Positions 9,543 through 17,386 of a stretch of DNA of 64,000 nucleotides are shown piece after piece (position 1 is the stretch's first letter; each line of letters begins with the position of its first letter). Origin of the DNA: a bacterium (GTDB taxonomy: Bacteria > Zhuqueibacterota > QNDG01 > JAGLOF01); the NCBI GenBank assembly GCA_016934955.1, contig JAFGRY010000048.1:124001-188000 (forward strand). The letters are read 5' to 3'. Under the pieces are notes generated by a model. It ran no database searches. It saw only the letters and a list, made by a program, of their open reading frames with translations, and had not been told where the DNA came from. The translations under genes and the position numbers were made by a program.

Positions 9543-10879
9543 TGATCCTCCGGGCTGTCAGCCGATCGGCCGCCGTATATGCCTCTGTCCCGCACCGCGC
9601 AGCCGGCGGGGCCGCCGCCGCGCATCAGTTCAGTGCAGAGCGAGCAGGCGACGCAGACCTTCTTTTTGTCCAGCCTGCCCCGGTTCATGAGGTCCGCGGG
9701 TGCGTCCGGATAGGCGAAAGCGCCACGGCCGAGCCCGACAAAGGAGACGTCGCCTGCTTCGACCGCGCCGGCGCCCACTCCGCTCACGTGCTGGCGCAGC
9801 CAGGAGTAGCCGGAACCGACGCAGGGAACGCGGGGAAGCGTCCGCTGAACCGCGGCCGCGGCCCGTATCAGTCTGTCCACTCCCATGAGCGGATGTTCGC
9901 CGGCAGGGGGTCCGCTGCCGGCCGCCCGGTCGTAGGGCCGCACCAGATGGGGCGACCGGTAGGGATTGCCGCCGGTGATGTTGAGCAGTCCGCATCCCTT
10001 TTCCGCCAGCAGCCGGGCCGCTGCCAGGGGTTCGGAACAATCGAGAACCGGGGAACCGGTTTCCGCGTGCCCGAATCCCGTGGAGGCGGGCAGGGCGTCG
10101 AACGTATTCAGGCGGACGGCCGGCACCACGTCCGGAACCTCCAGGAGTATTCTCTCCACGGTGTCGACAAGAAAGCGGACCCGGTTTTCAAAGGAGCCGC
10201 CGAAACGGCTGTTCCCGCGGCGCCGGGCAAAGAGCAGTTCATGGACCAGGTACCCGTGACAGGCCTTGATATCAACCGCGTCAAAACCCGCGTCCCGGGC
10301 CAGCCGTACGGCGGCGATGGTGCCGTCCATGAGCCGCAGCAGTGCGTCGTCACTGACGATTTCCGGTTCCGGTCCGTCTCCGAAGAGCGCCGGATCGTGA
10401 AACGCGGCCAGGGGCGCCGGAGCCCCGTCCGGCCGGGCGTGGCGCCCCGAATGGGTCAGCTGGAGCACCAGGAAAGGGCTGTGTGCTTTCCCGAATGCCC
10501 GGGCTGCCGCATCCCGGGTCCGCCGGGTCAGGTCCCGAAAGGCCCTCGCCGTTCCCCTGTGCAGCCAGAGCTGCCGGGGATTTGAACGGCCCCCGGGCAG
10601 CACGCTGGTGGCCTCGAACCAGATGAGGCCGCTGCCGCCGCTGCCGTAGCGTTCGTAGCGTCTGAACGTGAGCTCGCCGGGAGCTCCGTTCCGAAGAGCG
10701 GCGTCGAATCCCTCCATGGGCTGCACCGCGAACCGGTTGGGGACCGTCCTGCCGGCGATGACGGCCGGAACCAGCAGGGAAGAGGGGTCCTCCCGCCAGG
10801 GAAGCGCAATCCCCAGGGAGGACGCCGTGTCCAGCAGATCCCGGGCGGTCCTGCAGGCGGCATGGCCGGGTCCGGTCAC
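9539..10879 (-). CDS. Old Yellow Enzyme-like FMN oxidoreductase with C-terminal cysteine cluster
   Basis: A 446-residue TIM-barrel flavoenzyme. QLTHSGRHARP, DAVDIKACHGYLVHELL and FGGSFENRVRF are the family's FMN/substrate motifs, though the usual active-site His/Asn pair region reads K-A-C-H. Near the C-terminus (about residues 412-430) C-x2-C-x2-C-x11-C resembles the [4Fe-4S] ligands of 2,4-dienoyl-CoA reductase-type enzymes, but the protein stops there and lacks the FAD/NAD domains that follow in those enzymes. The start is GTG, overlapping the upstream stop by GTGA. The missing electron-donor domain may be replaced by the adjacent separate flavoprotein. Confidence 0.8.
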   Translation of the reverse strand: MTGPGHAACRTARDLLDTASSLGIALPWREDPSSLLVPAVIAGRTVPNRFAVQPMEGFDAALRNGAPGELTFRRYERYGSGGSGLIWFEATSVLPGGRSNPRQLWLHRGTARAFRDLTRRTRDAAARAFGKAHSPFLVLQLTHSGRHARPDGAPAPLAAFHDPALFGDGPEPEIVSDDALLRLMDGTIAAVRLARDAGFDAVDIKACHGYLVHELLFARRRGNSRFGGSFENRVRFLVDTVERILLEVPDVVPAVRLNTFDALPASTGFGHAETGSPVLDCSEPLAAARLLAEKGCGLLNITGGNPYRSPHLVRPYDRAAGSGPPAGEHPLMGVDRLIRAAAAVQRTLPRVPCVGSGYSWLRQHVSGVGAGAVEAGDVSFVGLGRGAFAYPDAPADLMNRGRLDKKKVCVACSLCTELMRGGGPAGCAVRDRGIYGGRSADSPEDQ

Positions 10880-11877
10880 AGGGCCGCCCTCATCGTTTTC
10901 AGTGCCGCTATGTCGTTCGCCGACCGGGATTCACAGACCTCCGGCCAGGCCTCCCGGGGAGTGACGGCGATCGTTTTTTGGGCCATTTTTTCCCCGGTCT
11001 CAACCGCCAGCTGCATGAGCCGGCCGTATGCGGCGGCCGTGAGGTCGGGAAATTCGGCGATGAACTCCTGCCGGTCCACCGGCAGATCGAACACGCCCCC
11101 GTGGTCCTCGACCGAGAGGTCGATCGGACGCGGCTGGGACCGCAGCAGTTCCATGATACCTTTCAGGTCCACAACGCCTTTCCCCAGCGGCACGGGAAAC
11201 GGGTGCAGCCCCGTTTCGTCAAGCAGGAGTCCACCGTCCTTGATGTGGGTGGAAACAATCCAGGGGAGCAGCCGTTTTGCCGCTTCCAGCGGGTCTTCCA
11301 GCATGACCAGCAGGTTCATGGTGTCGAGGCAGACGCCCACCGGGCCTCCGGGCTGTAGTCCCGCCATTTCAAAAACGGCAAGCAGTTCAAAACTGGTGAA
11401 TTCGAAATGGGTTTCCAGGGCGAGGATGACGCCGTGATCCTCCAGCATGGTCCGCTGCTCTGCCAGCGCCCTCGCCGTCTCCTCCATAAGCTGCCGCGTG
11501 GGCGGGCTGTCCGGATGCCAGCGCATGAGTCCGCCGGAACAGGAGCGGATGATTCTCGCTCCCAGGGCAGCCGCCTCCCGGACACGGGCCAGGTTATCGG
11601 CGGCGACGTCTGTTTTTTGCCAGGTCGTCATGTCCCGGGGAATGTGCCGGCCGCCTCCCCACTCGAGATACATGCCGTTCCCGCCCGCGAACGCGGCGAT
11701 ATCCTGCAGGCCGCCGGGTGTCAGCTGCGCGTACTCTTTGTGAGTGAGACCTGAGAAGGCGACCCCCTCGGCGCCGTGCTCTTTGGCCCAGGCCAGCAGG
11801 TGTATGGGAGAAAGGCCAAGAGGATGCAGACAGTAATTGTCTATGCCGGTGCGAAATGTACGGGTATCGCTGTTCAT
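10876..11877 (-). CDS. Sugar phosphate isomerase/epimerase-like TIM barrel (xylose isomerase-like)
   Basis: A 333-residue AP_endonuc_2/xylose isomerase-like barrel. Four metal-ligand positions typical of the family can be read in order: Glu in LALETHFEF, Asp in VCLDTMNLL, His in STHIKDGG and Glu in LSVEDHGG. Members epimerise or isomerise keto-sugars, dehydrate inositol derivatives, or cleave 3-keto C- and O-glycosides when paired with Gfo/Idh/MocA oxidases. This operon contains such an oxidoreductase at its distal end. GGAGAC precedes ATG 11877. The precise reaction is not determinable from sequence. Confidence 0.8.
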   Translation of the reverse strand: MNSDTRTFRTGIDNYCLHPLGLSPIHLLAWAKEHGAEGVAFSGLTHKEYAQLTPGGLQDIAAFAGGNGMYLEWGGGRHIPRDMTTWQKTDVAADNLARVREAAALGARIIRSCSGGLMRWHPDSPPTRQLMEETARALAEQRTMLEDHGVILALETHFEFTSFELLAVFEMAGLQPGGPVGVCLDTMNLLVMLEDPLEAAKRLLPWIVSTHIKDGGLLLDETGLHPFPVPLGKGVVDLKGIMELLRSQPRPIDLSVEDHGGVFDLPVDRQEFIAEFPDLTAAAYGRLMQLAVETGEKMAQKTIAVTPREAWPEVCESRSANDIAALKTMRAAL

Positions 11878-11900
11878 GGTGTCTCCGTGACCGATGATTT

Positions 11901-14165
11901 TCAGACCGGTTTTGCCGCCTGTCTCATGATGTAGTCCGGATCGATGCGGGGTTCGTCGTTGCGGTGCTGCTGCATGATCCTGATCCGTTCGTGCAGCAGC
12001 TGTTCGAGATTGCCGCCGTAGATCAGCGGCGTCTCGCCTCTTCCCGCCACCGCCATAAAAGACACTCCGCTCTGGAGCAGATCGATCAGGGTGCGTGAGT
12101 TTGCGATTTCACTGTCGATCATGGCGTCGAGATCGGTGCGATGCTGCCGTCGTTCGTCCTCGGAATCCGCCTTCATGTATCCGTATACTCCCGCGATCCA
12201 GGCGGCCGCGTTCCGCTGGGTCAGGAACCAGCAGCGCATGGCCCGCAGCCGGATCCACTGGTCATGAAACACGCTCCCGGTATCCGCTTTCGCTTCCGCC
12301 GTTAGGATGCTGATCGCTTCCTCCAGCGGCTTCCAGAGCGCGTGGTCGATCCTTTCCACATCCGCTGCGCTTTTTTCCGGTGTCGTGAGGGTGAAGAGCA
12401 CATCCCGGCTCAGGTCGACGTTGTTGGGATTGTGGGGCGTGGTGCACATGTACCGTTCATAGCGCTCCCTGTCGGCCGCATCCACCGCCTCCATGTCGGG
12501 AACGAAGGGCCGGACCCAGAGGCGGTACCAGGCGAATCCGATGGTGGCATAGAGCCCGGTGGTGCCGGGATAGGCGAGGATGGCCTGCTCGGCCAGATGC
12601 CAGGCCCGGACAAGCAGGCGCCATTCCCGGCCGCCCCAGCGTTGAGCAAGGTCGGTGATAGTCTCCTCGATGTCCATATCCGGATCCCACTGAAAACGGG
12701 AGAGAATGTCGAAGTTGATGTTCCAGGGCACCATCTCCGGGGGGAACCCTCCGCCGCAGAGGGCAAGGTGTCTCACTCCCTCCCGGTGGAGCAGCCGCAG
12801 CCTGCGGTGGAGCAGGGTCGGGTAGGGAATGCCCGTCAGCGGCTCCATCAGCAGCCGTGTGCCCGGGGAGAAATAGAAGTGGGCCTCGGAACCCCGGGCC
12901 CGGAGATCCGCCAGGTTCGTTTTCTCGGCATCGGCGAATTCCTGCTGGTAGATGGTGCCGCCGTTGAAGGAGCTGATGTCCGGGTAGGACGGATGGGTGT
13001 AGGGCATGGCCCAGCCTCTGGCGGCCAGCGACGCCGTCTCGACCTCGAGCCCGGGCTCGAATCCCGCCCAGACAGTGTCGTGCTCGCCGTAGAAGGACTC
13101 CATGCGGGTGATCACTTTAAAGTCGGGATTGACGGTGGTGGCCGCGTCCCGGAGCGTCCGCAGAAAGGTGAGCGCGTTCTCTCCCGCGAGGCGGGAGATC
13201 TCGGCATCGTCCCGCCATTCCCGGATGAGGTAGGCGCCGCCGTTGCGGCCGACATAGAGCGATTTCGTGTGCTCGAATCCGGCGCCGCTGTCATTTGTCC
13301 AGACGGAGAGAAATCCCAGGTCGGGCACTTCCCGCATCAGCGCCTCCACCATCTCGGCATAGTGCTCCCGCACCCGGGGATGGGTGATCGTCATGTTGTA
13401 GCGGGGCTTGAAGCTCCGGAAGGGGTGGTCCACCCGGGCGCCCCGCAGCATGGGGTAGCGGTCGAAAAAGCGTTCCGGCACCGATCTGGGCTCGAAACAG
13501 AGCAGTCCGGGCACCAGTCCGTATTGCCTGGCCAGGGCGGCGTTTTCCCGCAGATACGCGAGATTGGCCGAGAGGTAGTAGGCGGGATAGAGTCCTTTGT
13601 TGAGGCTGCTCGAGACAAACTGGTCCAGGGCAGGGCAGTAGGTGTAGAACATGGGATAGGTCTCGCCCCCGGGGCCGTTCTCCAGCCCCATGGGATACGC
13701 CAGCCCGTTGACCTCCAGGTGGGTGAACCCCTGGCGCGCCATCTCCCGTACGTAGGTCTCCCGGTCGAGGCCGGCCTGAATGCGCCATTCCTGGGTGAGA
13801 AAATTGTCGTAGGAGCTGCGCTGCCAGAGAAAGGCCGGCTGAAAGAGCCGCTCTTTTTCAAACGCGCTGATGTCCTCGTCACCCCTGTTGGCCGTGAGCC
13901 AGGTGAGAAACGAGTAAAGGTAGCTGCTGTGGGAGGCGGCGGCCACGGCCGTGTTGTCCTTGCCGATCCGGAAGGAGACACCGTTCACCTCGCTCGCGGT
14001 GTTAATGGTCAGCAGCCAGGAACCCGCCCGGGGGGGCGCTTCCTGGGACGCGGCGGCAACCGTACCGCAGCCGAGAAGGGCGGCCAGGGGGGCGCGCATT
14101 TCCACGGGCAGCAGCGGGGAGACGGCGATGGTGTTGATTTTTGCAAGCGCTTCAGAAAGGGTCAC
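11901..14165 (-). CDS. Putative glycoside hydrolase with GH20/GH67-like architecture
   Basis: A 754-residue protein I do not recognise as a named family. Residues about 45-95 (LLTINTASEVNGVSFRIG, then ASHSSYLYS) look like the alpha/beta domain that precedes the barrel in GH20 and GH67 enzymes. Residues 130-470 look like a (beta/alpha)8 barrel, with HLEVNG, FLSVWTNDSGAGFE, VITRMESF and LALCGGG at strand ends where acid residues would be catalytic. The rest is helical, rich in Trp and Arg, reminiscent of GH67 C-terminal helices. No signal peptide, so cytoplasmic. GTG start with GGGGGA upstream. It sits 23 nt upstream of the isomerase-like gene. Enzyme class is inference. Confidence 0.5.
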   Translation of the reverse strand: MTLSEALAKINTIAVSPLLPVEMRAPLAALLGCGTVAAASQEAPPRAGSWLLTINTASEVNGVSFRIGKDNTAVAAASHSSYLYSFLTWLTANRGDEDISAFEKERLFQPAFLWQRSSYDNFLTQEWRIQAGLDRETYVREMARQGFTHLEVNGLAYPMGLENGPGGETYPMFYTYCPALDQFVSSSLNKGLYPAYYLSANLAYLRENAALARQYGLVPGLLCFEPRSVPERFFDRYPMLRGARVDHPFRSFKPRYNMTITHPRVREHYAEMVEALMREVPDLGFLSVWTNDSGAGFEHTKSLYVGRNGGAYLIREWRDDAEISRLAGENALTFLRTLRDAATTVNPDFKVITRMESFYGEHDTVWAGFEPGLEVETASLAARGWAMPYTHPSYPDISSFNGGTIYQQEFADAEKTNLADLRARGSEAHFYFSPGTRLLMEPLTGIPYPTLLHRRLRLLHREGVRHLALCGGGFPPEMVPWNINFDILSRFQWDPDMDIEETITDLAQRWGGREWRLLVRAWHLAEQAILAYPGTTGLYATIGFAWYRLWVRPFVPDMEAVDAADRERYERYMCTTPHNPNNVDLSRDVLFTLTTPEKSAADVERIDHALWKPLEEAISILTAEAKADTGSVFHDQWIRLRAMRCWFLTQRNAAAWIAGVYGYMKADSEDERRQHRTDLDAMIDSEIANSRTLIDLLQSGVSFMAVAGRGETPLIYGGNLEQLLHERIRIMQQHRNDEPRIDPDYIMRQAAKPV

Positions 14166-14222
14166 GTCTGATCCCCCTATTCATGAGATCCCGTTCCCGG
14201 GATGGAGCCGGGTAAAGCCCGG

Positions 14223-15491
14223 TCAGGAGACAATCTCCCGAATCGCGGCCAGAATGTGGTCTACGTTTTCTTCGGTGTTGTACACATGAAACGATACGCG
14301 GATGCCGTCGAGACCATCTTCCGGTACGTGCCGCACCCGGATGTTCCGTTTCCCCGAGAGCTCGGCGGCGAGTTCGCTTCCCCTTCCGGTCCGGGGTCTA
14401 AATGAGATCATGGCGCTGCGGCTCTCATATTCCCGGTGGGAAAGGATGTCCAGGGCGGAAATTTCCTGCAGGCCCGCGTAGAACTGTTCGGCCAGCCGCC
14501 TGTTGTGCTCCTCGACCCGGTTCAGGCCGATGGTCCGGATCATGCTGATGCCCTCCAGCATGCCTTCGAACAGGGCCGCGTTCTGGGTTCCGTATTCGTA
14601 CCGCTGGGCGGTGGGCTGGAATGTCAGGTCCATTGTCCGAAGGCTGTGGCCGTCATCCGAATAGGCCCCGGTGGTGACCGGATGCACCGTGTCGAACCGT
14701 TCCCTGCGGATGTAGAGCACGCCCGTCCTCCTGGGGCCCAGCAGCCACTTATGGCCGCTGAAGGTATAAAAGTCCGCACCGATATCACTGACATCGACGG
14801 GTCCGGTGCCGGCCGCCTGGGCCGCGTCCAGTCCGAAAAGGATGTTCCGATCACGGGCGAGAGCTCCGATCTCCCTGACGGGAAACCGCTGCCCGGTAGT
14901 GCAGGTGATATGACTGAGAAAGATGAGCCTGGTTTTGCGGGTGATCAGCCGTTCGATGCGGGCGAGATTGCCGGCGGTTGAGTGCAGATCCGGCTCGATT
15001 ACCCTGATCACGATCCCGTCCCGCTGTCTGCGGTTGAGCAGGGGCACCGCCAGGGCCGGATGCTCATGAGCGGTGGTGATCACTTCGTCGCCTTTCCGCA
15101 GGGGCAGGCCGTTGAGCACGATGTTGATGCCTTCAGTGGCCGTGCTCACCAGGGCGATCTCGTCGCTCGACGGGGCGCCGATCACCGCGGCCGCGGCCGC
15201 CTTGATCTCCTGCCAGCGGGCGTGACTGTGTCCGGCCGCCGGATGCAGCTGTGCCTTTTCCATGCGCTGGCGCACCTCCGTCAGCACCGGGAGGGGGACG
15301 GCCCCGATACCGCCGGTATTGAGATAGGTGTAATTGTCCGGAAAAAGAAACTGGTTCCTGACGAGCGCCCAGAAACGGGGATCGTCCGGGGGTACGGCAC
15401 GCAGCCGCCGCGCGGACAGGGTGGCGGCCGCGAGTCTGCCGGAACCGGCAAGAAGGAGGGCGGTGTTTCTGAGAAAATGTCGTCGTTTCAT
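14223..15491 (-). CDS. Tat-exported class V aminotransferase-like PLP enzyme
   Basis: A 422-residue fold-type I PLP enzyme of the cysteine desulfurase/isopenicillin-N epimerase group. FSGHKWLLGPRRTGVLYI carries the Schiff-base lysine, and GLDAAQAAG the Asp that binds the pyridine nitrogen. The N-terminus MKRRHFLRNTALLLAGSGRLAAA is a twin-arginine signal (RRHFLR) with a hydrophobic core, which implies folding with PLP in the cytoplasm and export to the periplasm. It is embedded among cytoplasmic sugar enzymes with 62 nt upstream and 57 nt downstream spacing. Related secreted homologues are annotated as isopenicillin-N epimerases, which need not reflect function. Confidence 0.8.
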   Translation of the reverse strand: MKRRHFLRNTALLLAGSGRLAAATLSARRLRAVPPDDPRFWALVRNQFLFPDNYTYLNTGGIGAVPLPVLTEVRQRMEKAQLHPAAGHSHARWQEIKAAAAAVIGAPSSDEIALVSTATEGINIVLNGLPLRKGDEVITTAHEHPALAVPLLNRRQRDGIVIRVIEPDLHSTAGNLARIERLITRKTRLIFLSHITCTTGQRFPVREIGALARDRNILFGLDAAQAAGTGPVDVSDIGADFYTFSGHKWLLGPRRTGVLYIRRERFDTVHPVTTGAYSDDGHSLRTMDLTFQPTAQRYEYGTQNAALFEGMLEGISMIRTIGLNRVEEHNRRLAEQFYAGLQEISALDILSHREYESRSAMISFRPRTGRGSELAAELSGKRNIRVRHVPEDGLDGIRVSFHVYNTEENVDHILAAIREIVS

Positions 15492-15553
15492 GGAGCCGTC
15501 TCCCGGTTAGAGGTGCGGGTCCCTGTTACCGCGAACCGTTTCAGCCCGTCCGT

Positions 15554-17140
15554 TCAGTCCCGGAGCAGCGGAATGACAATGGTGTGGCTGCCGCCGAGAC
15601 GGGCGGTGAAGTCGATATAGCTGCTTTTTTCTACCTGTCTGTCGTGCCATTGCAGCGGTGCACCGTCCAGGGTGATCCCGCCGGCCGACCGTTCCGCGGG
15701 AAGCATGATGTGCCCGCTCACCTTTGCGTCGGCATCGACGGTCAGGGTGATCGCGCTATCACCATAGTCGATGCTGTACGTCAGGCCTCGTCCGCTGGCT
15801 TCGTAGCCGACGCTGACGTCGGCACGTGTCACTCCGGCGGCGGGCCAGCGCGGCGCCAGCATGATGTCCGCGAACCCTTTCGAAGTGTCCCTGACGCCGG
15901 CCAGCCCTTCGATGAAGGCGCAGAGCATGGCGCTGGAGCCCCAGCCGTCGGTGGGTTCGGCGTCGGGACTGGTGCTGGTCTCCACGGTCGAGGGAGTGCC
16001 GTCCGGAAAGTACCAGAGATAGGTTTCACCGGTGTCCGCGATCATGCGGCTGTAGCGGCGGAGAATGTCCGCTCCGTACTCCTCGAATCCATGCTCCAGG
16101 GCGGCCAGCGCCAGTTCTCCGCCCACCAGGGGCATGATGCCTCCGTTGATGTAGGCGCCGGCAACCAGTTTTTCATCCCCGAACACGCCGTCCGGAAAGG
16201 GAGGGTCGATGGAGAACCACTCGGCGAAGGCCCCGGACGCGTTTCCCCGTTTCTGGTATTCCTCGATTATCGACACCGCCATTTCATGGTCGGCGGCACC
16301 CCGGGTGATCGCCATGGGGTTGCTGAGGCTGAGCTGGGCCGATTCATCCACTCCCGGAATGGTCACCGGGGTGAGCTTGACGAAATGGGTGTAGAAGCTG
16401 CCGTTCCAGCAGATACGGTTCAGGGCCTGCCGCAGTTTCTCCGCCCGCTCCGCCCACGCGGCGGCCTCCTGCCCGTTGCCCAGGTATTCCTGGAGCCGGG
16501 ACATGATGGTAAAGGCCTCGTAGTAGCCGCTGTTGTCGCCGTGCATGATGCCCCAGAACGTTTTCTCGTCGATCTGGAACTGCAGCCAGTCGTGCCGTCC
16601 CGCGGTGTAGGCGAAGTCCCAGGTGTCGATTGTGTAGGCCCGCTTGACGAGACCGCTTTCGGGATCCAGGCGCCAGGGATGGGTGGTCGCGTACGCCAGG
16701 GCTCTTTCCATGTGCGGGATCAGTCCGCGTATCCAGTCATCATCCCCGCAGGCCTGCCAGGCCAGCCAGGCCGCCTTGACGAACCGGTACTCGACGTCGG
16801 CCTCAACCGGCACCCGCACATACTTTGTCCAGTTTTCCTTTTCACAGGGCAGCTTTTCCGGAAAGGTGGTGAAGTAGTCGAAGATGCGGCCGCCGGCTGC
16901 CTGGGTGGCGGCGAAATGATCGATGGCGGAAGTGAGGTCTGTTTCAAAATAGCGGAATCCCCGGAACATGTCCGACACATCGCGGATCCAGATCGATCTG
17001 GCGTCGGGAGTGCGGTAGCCCCGTATCGGCTCTCCGTCGACGACAACGTCGAGGCGGTCCTTTATCAGGAACTCCCTGACCATGGGGTAGAGCCGGTCAA
17101 ACTCGGGTTTGCCGGTGCTGATGGACGTCTGTACGCGCAT
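15554..17140 (-). CDS. (alpha/alpha)6-barrel glycosidase-like protein
   Basis: A 528-residue protein, the first gene of the operon. SIWIRDVSDMFRGFRYF near residue 69, IDTWDFAYTAGRHDW near 178, and AEPTDGWGSSAMLCAFIEGLAGV near 410 are spaced like helices of a six-hairpin glycosidase toroid (GH63/GH78/GH37-like), followed by a short C-terminal beta domain ending HTIVIPLLRD. There is no signal peptide. It differs from the 676-residue enzyme of the same fold at 2929-4959, so the operon has two such enzymes. The start ATG 17140 has only a weak SD; the promoter at 17249-17277 gives a leader of roughly 100 nt. Confidence 0.62.
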   Translation of the reverse strand: MRVQTSISTGKPEFDRLYPMVREFLIKDRLDVVVDGEPIRGYRTPDARSIWIRDVSDMFRGFRYFETDLTSAIDHFAATQAAGGRIFDYFTTFPEKLPCEKENWTKYVRVPVEADVEYRFVKAAWLAWQACGDDDWIRGLIPHMERALAYATTHPWRLDPESGLVKRAYTIDTWDFAYTAGRHDWLQFQIDEKTFWGIMHGDNSGYYEAFTIMSRLQEYLGNGQEAAAWAERAEKLRQALNRICWNGSFYTHFVKLTPVTIPGVDESAQLSLSNPMAITRGAADHEMAVSIIEEYQKRGNASGAFAEWFSIDPPFPDGVFGDEKLVAGAYINGGIMPLVGGELALAALEHGFEEYGADILRRYSRMIADTGETYLWYFPDGTPSTVETSTSPDAEPTDGWGSSAMLCAFIEGLAGVRDTSKGFADIMLAPRWPAAGVTRADVSVGYEASGRGLTYSIDYGDSAITLTVDADAKVSGHIMLPAERSAGGITLDGAPLQWHDRQVEKSSYIDFTARLGGSHTIVIPLLRD

Positions 17141-17248
17141 AGGTCCGAATTGTTGGAGACAGTAACGGGAAGACGGCGGCGGTCCTTCACTCTGAAGGGG
17201 TGATGCGTTGCGAATAAAACCGGTTTGCAGCCGTCACATATAAGATAA

Positions 17249-17277
17249 AATATACGGAATATAGCAGGTTATGTCAA
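17249..17277 (-). promoter_or_regulatory. Sigma-70 promoter of the sugar operon
   Basis: On the minus strand TTGACA (17277-17272), a 17-nt spacer, then TATATT (17254-17249). A perfect -35 box at ideal spacing to a 5/6 -10 box. Transcription would begin near 17242 and run through twelve minus-strand genes that have gaps of at most 62 nt. The rest of the 246-bp divergent intergenic region is AT-rich; I saw no clear operator or opposing promoter of equal quality for the symporter gene. Confidence 0.7.
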
Positions 17278-17386
17278 ATTGTTCATGTAAAAACAGATTG
17301 CATTTTTTTAAAATCATCCGTACCATAATTCCAGTGACGACAGTGCTCCGTCCCCGCCCGCCCTCATCATCTTCAGGAGACTCGCG

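Noticed and set aside
12342-14171. 609-residue plus-strand frame antisense to the GH20/67-like gene
   Set aside because: Antisense shadow; no recognisable domain, and the minus-strand gene has a GTG with a good SD and clear operon position.
15584-17203. 539-residue plus-strand frame antisense to the first operon gene
   Set aside because: Antisense shadow with no motif; it would also run into the operon promoter region.
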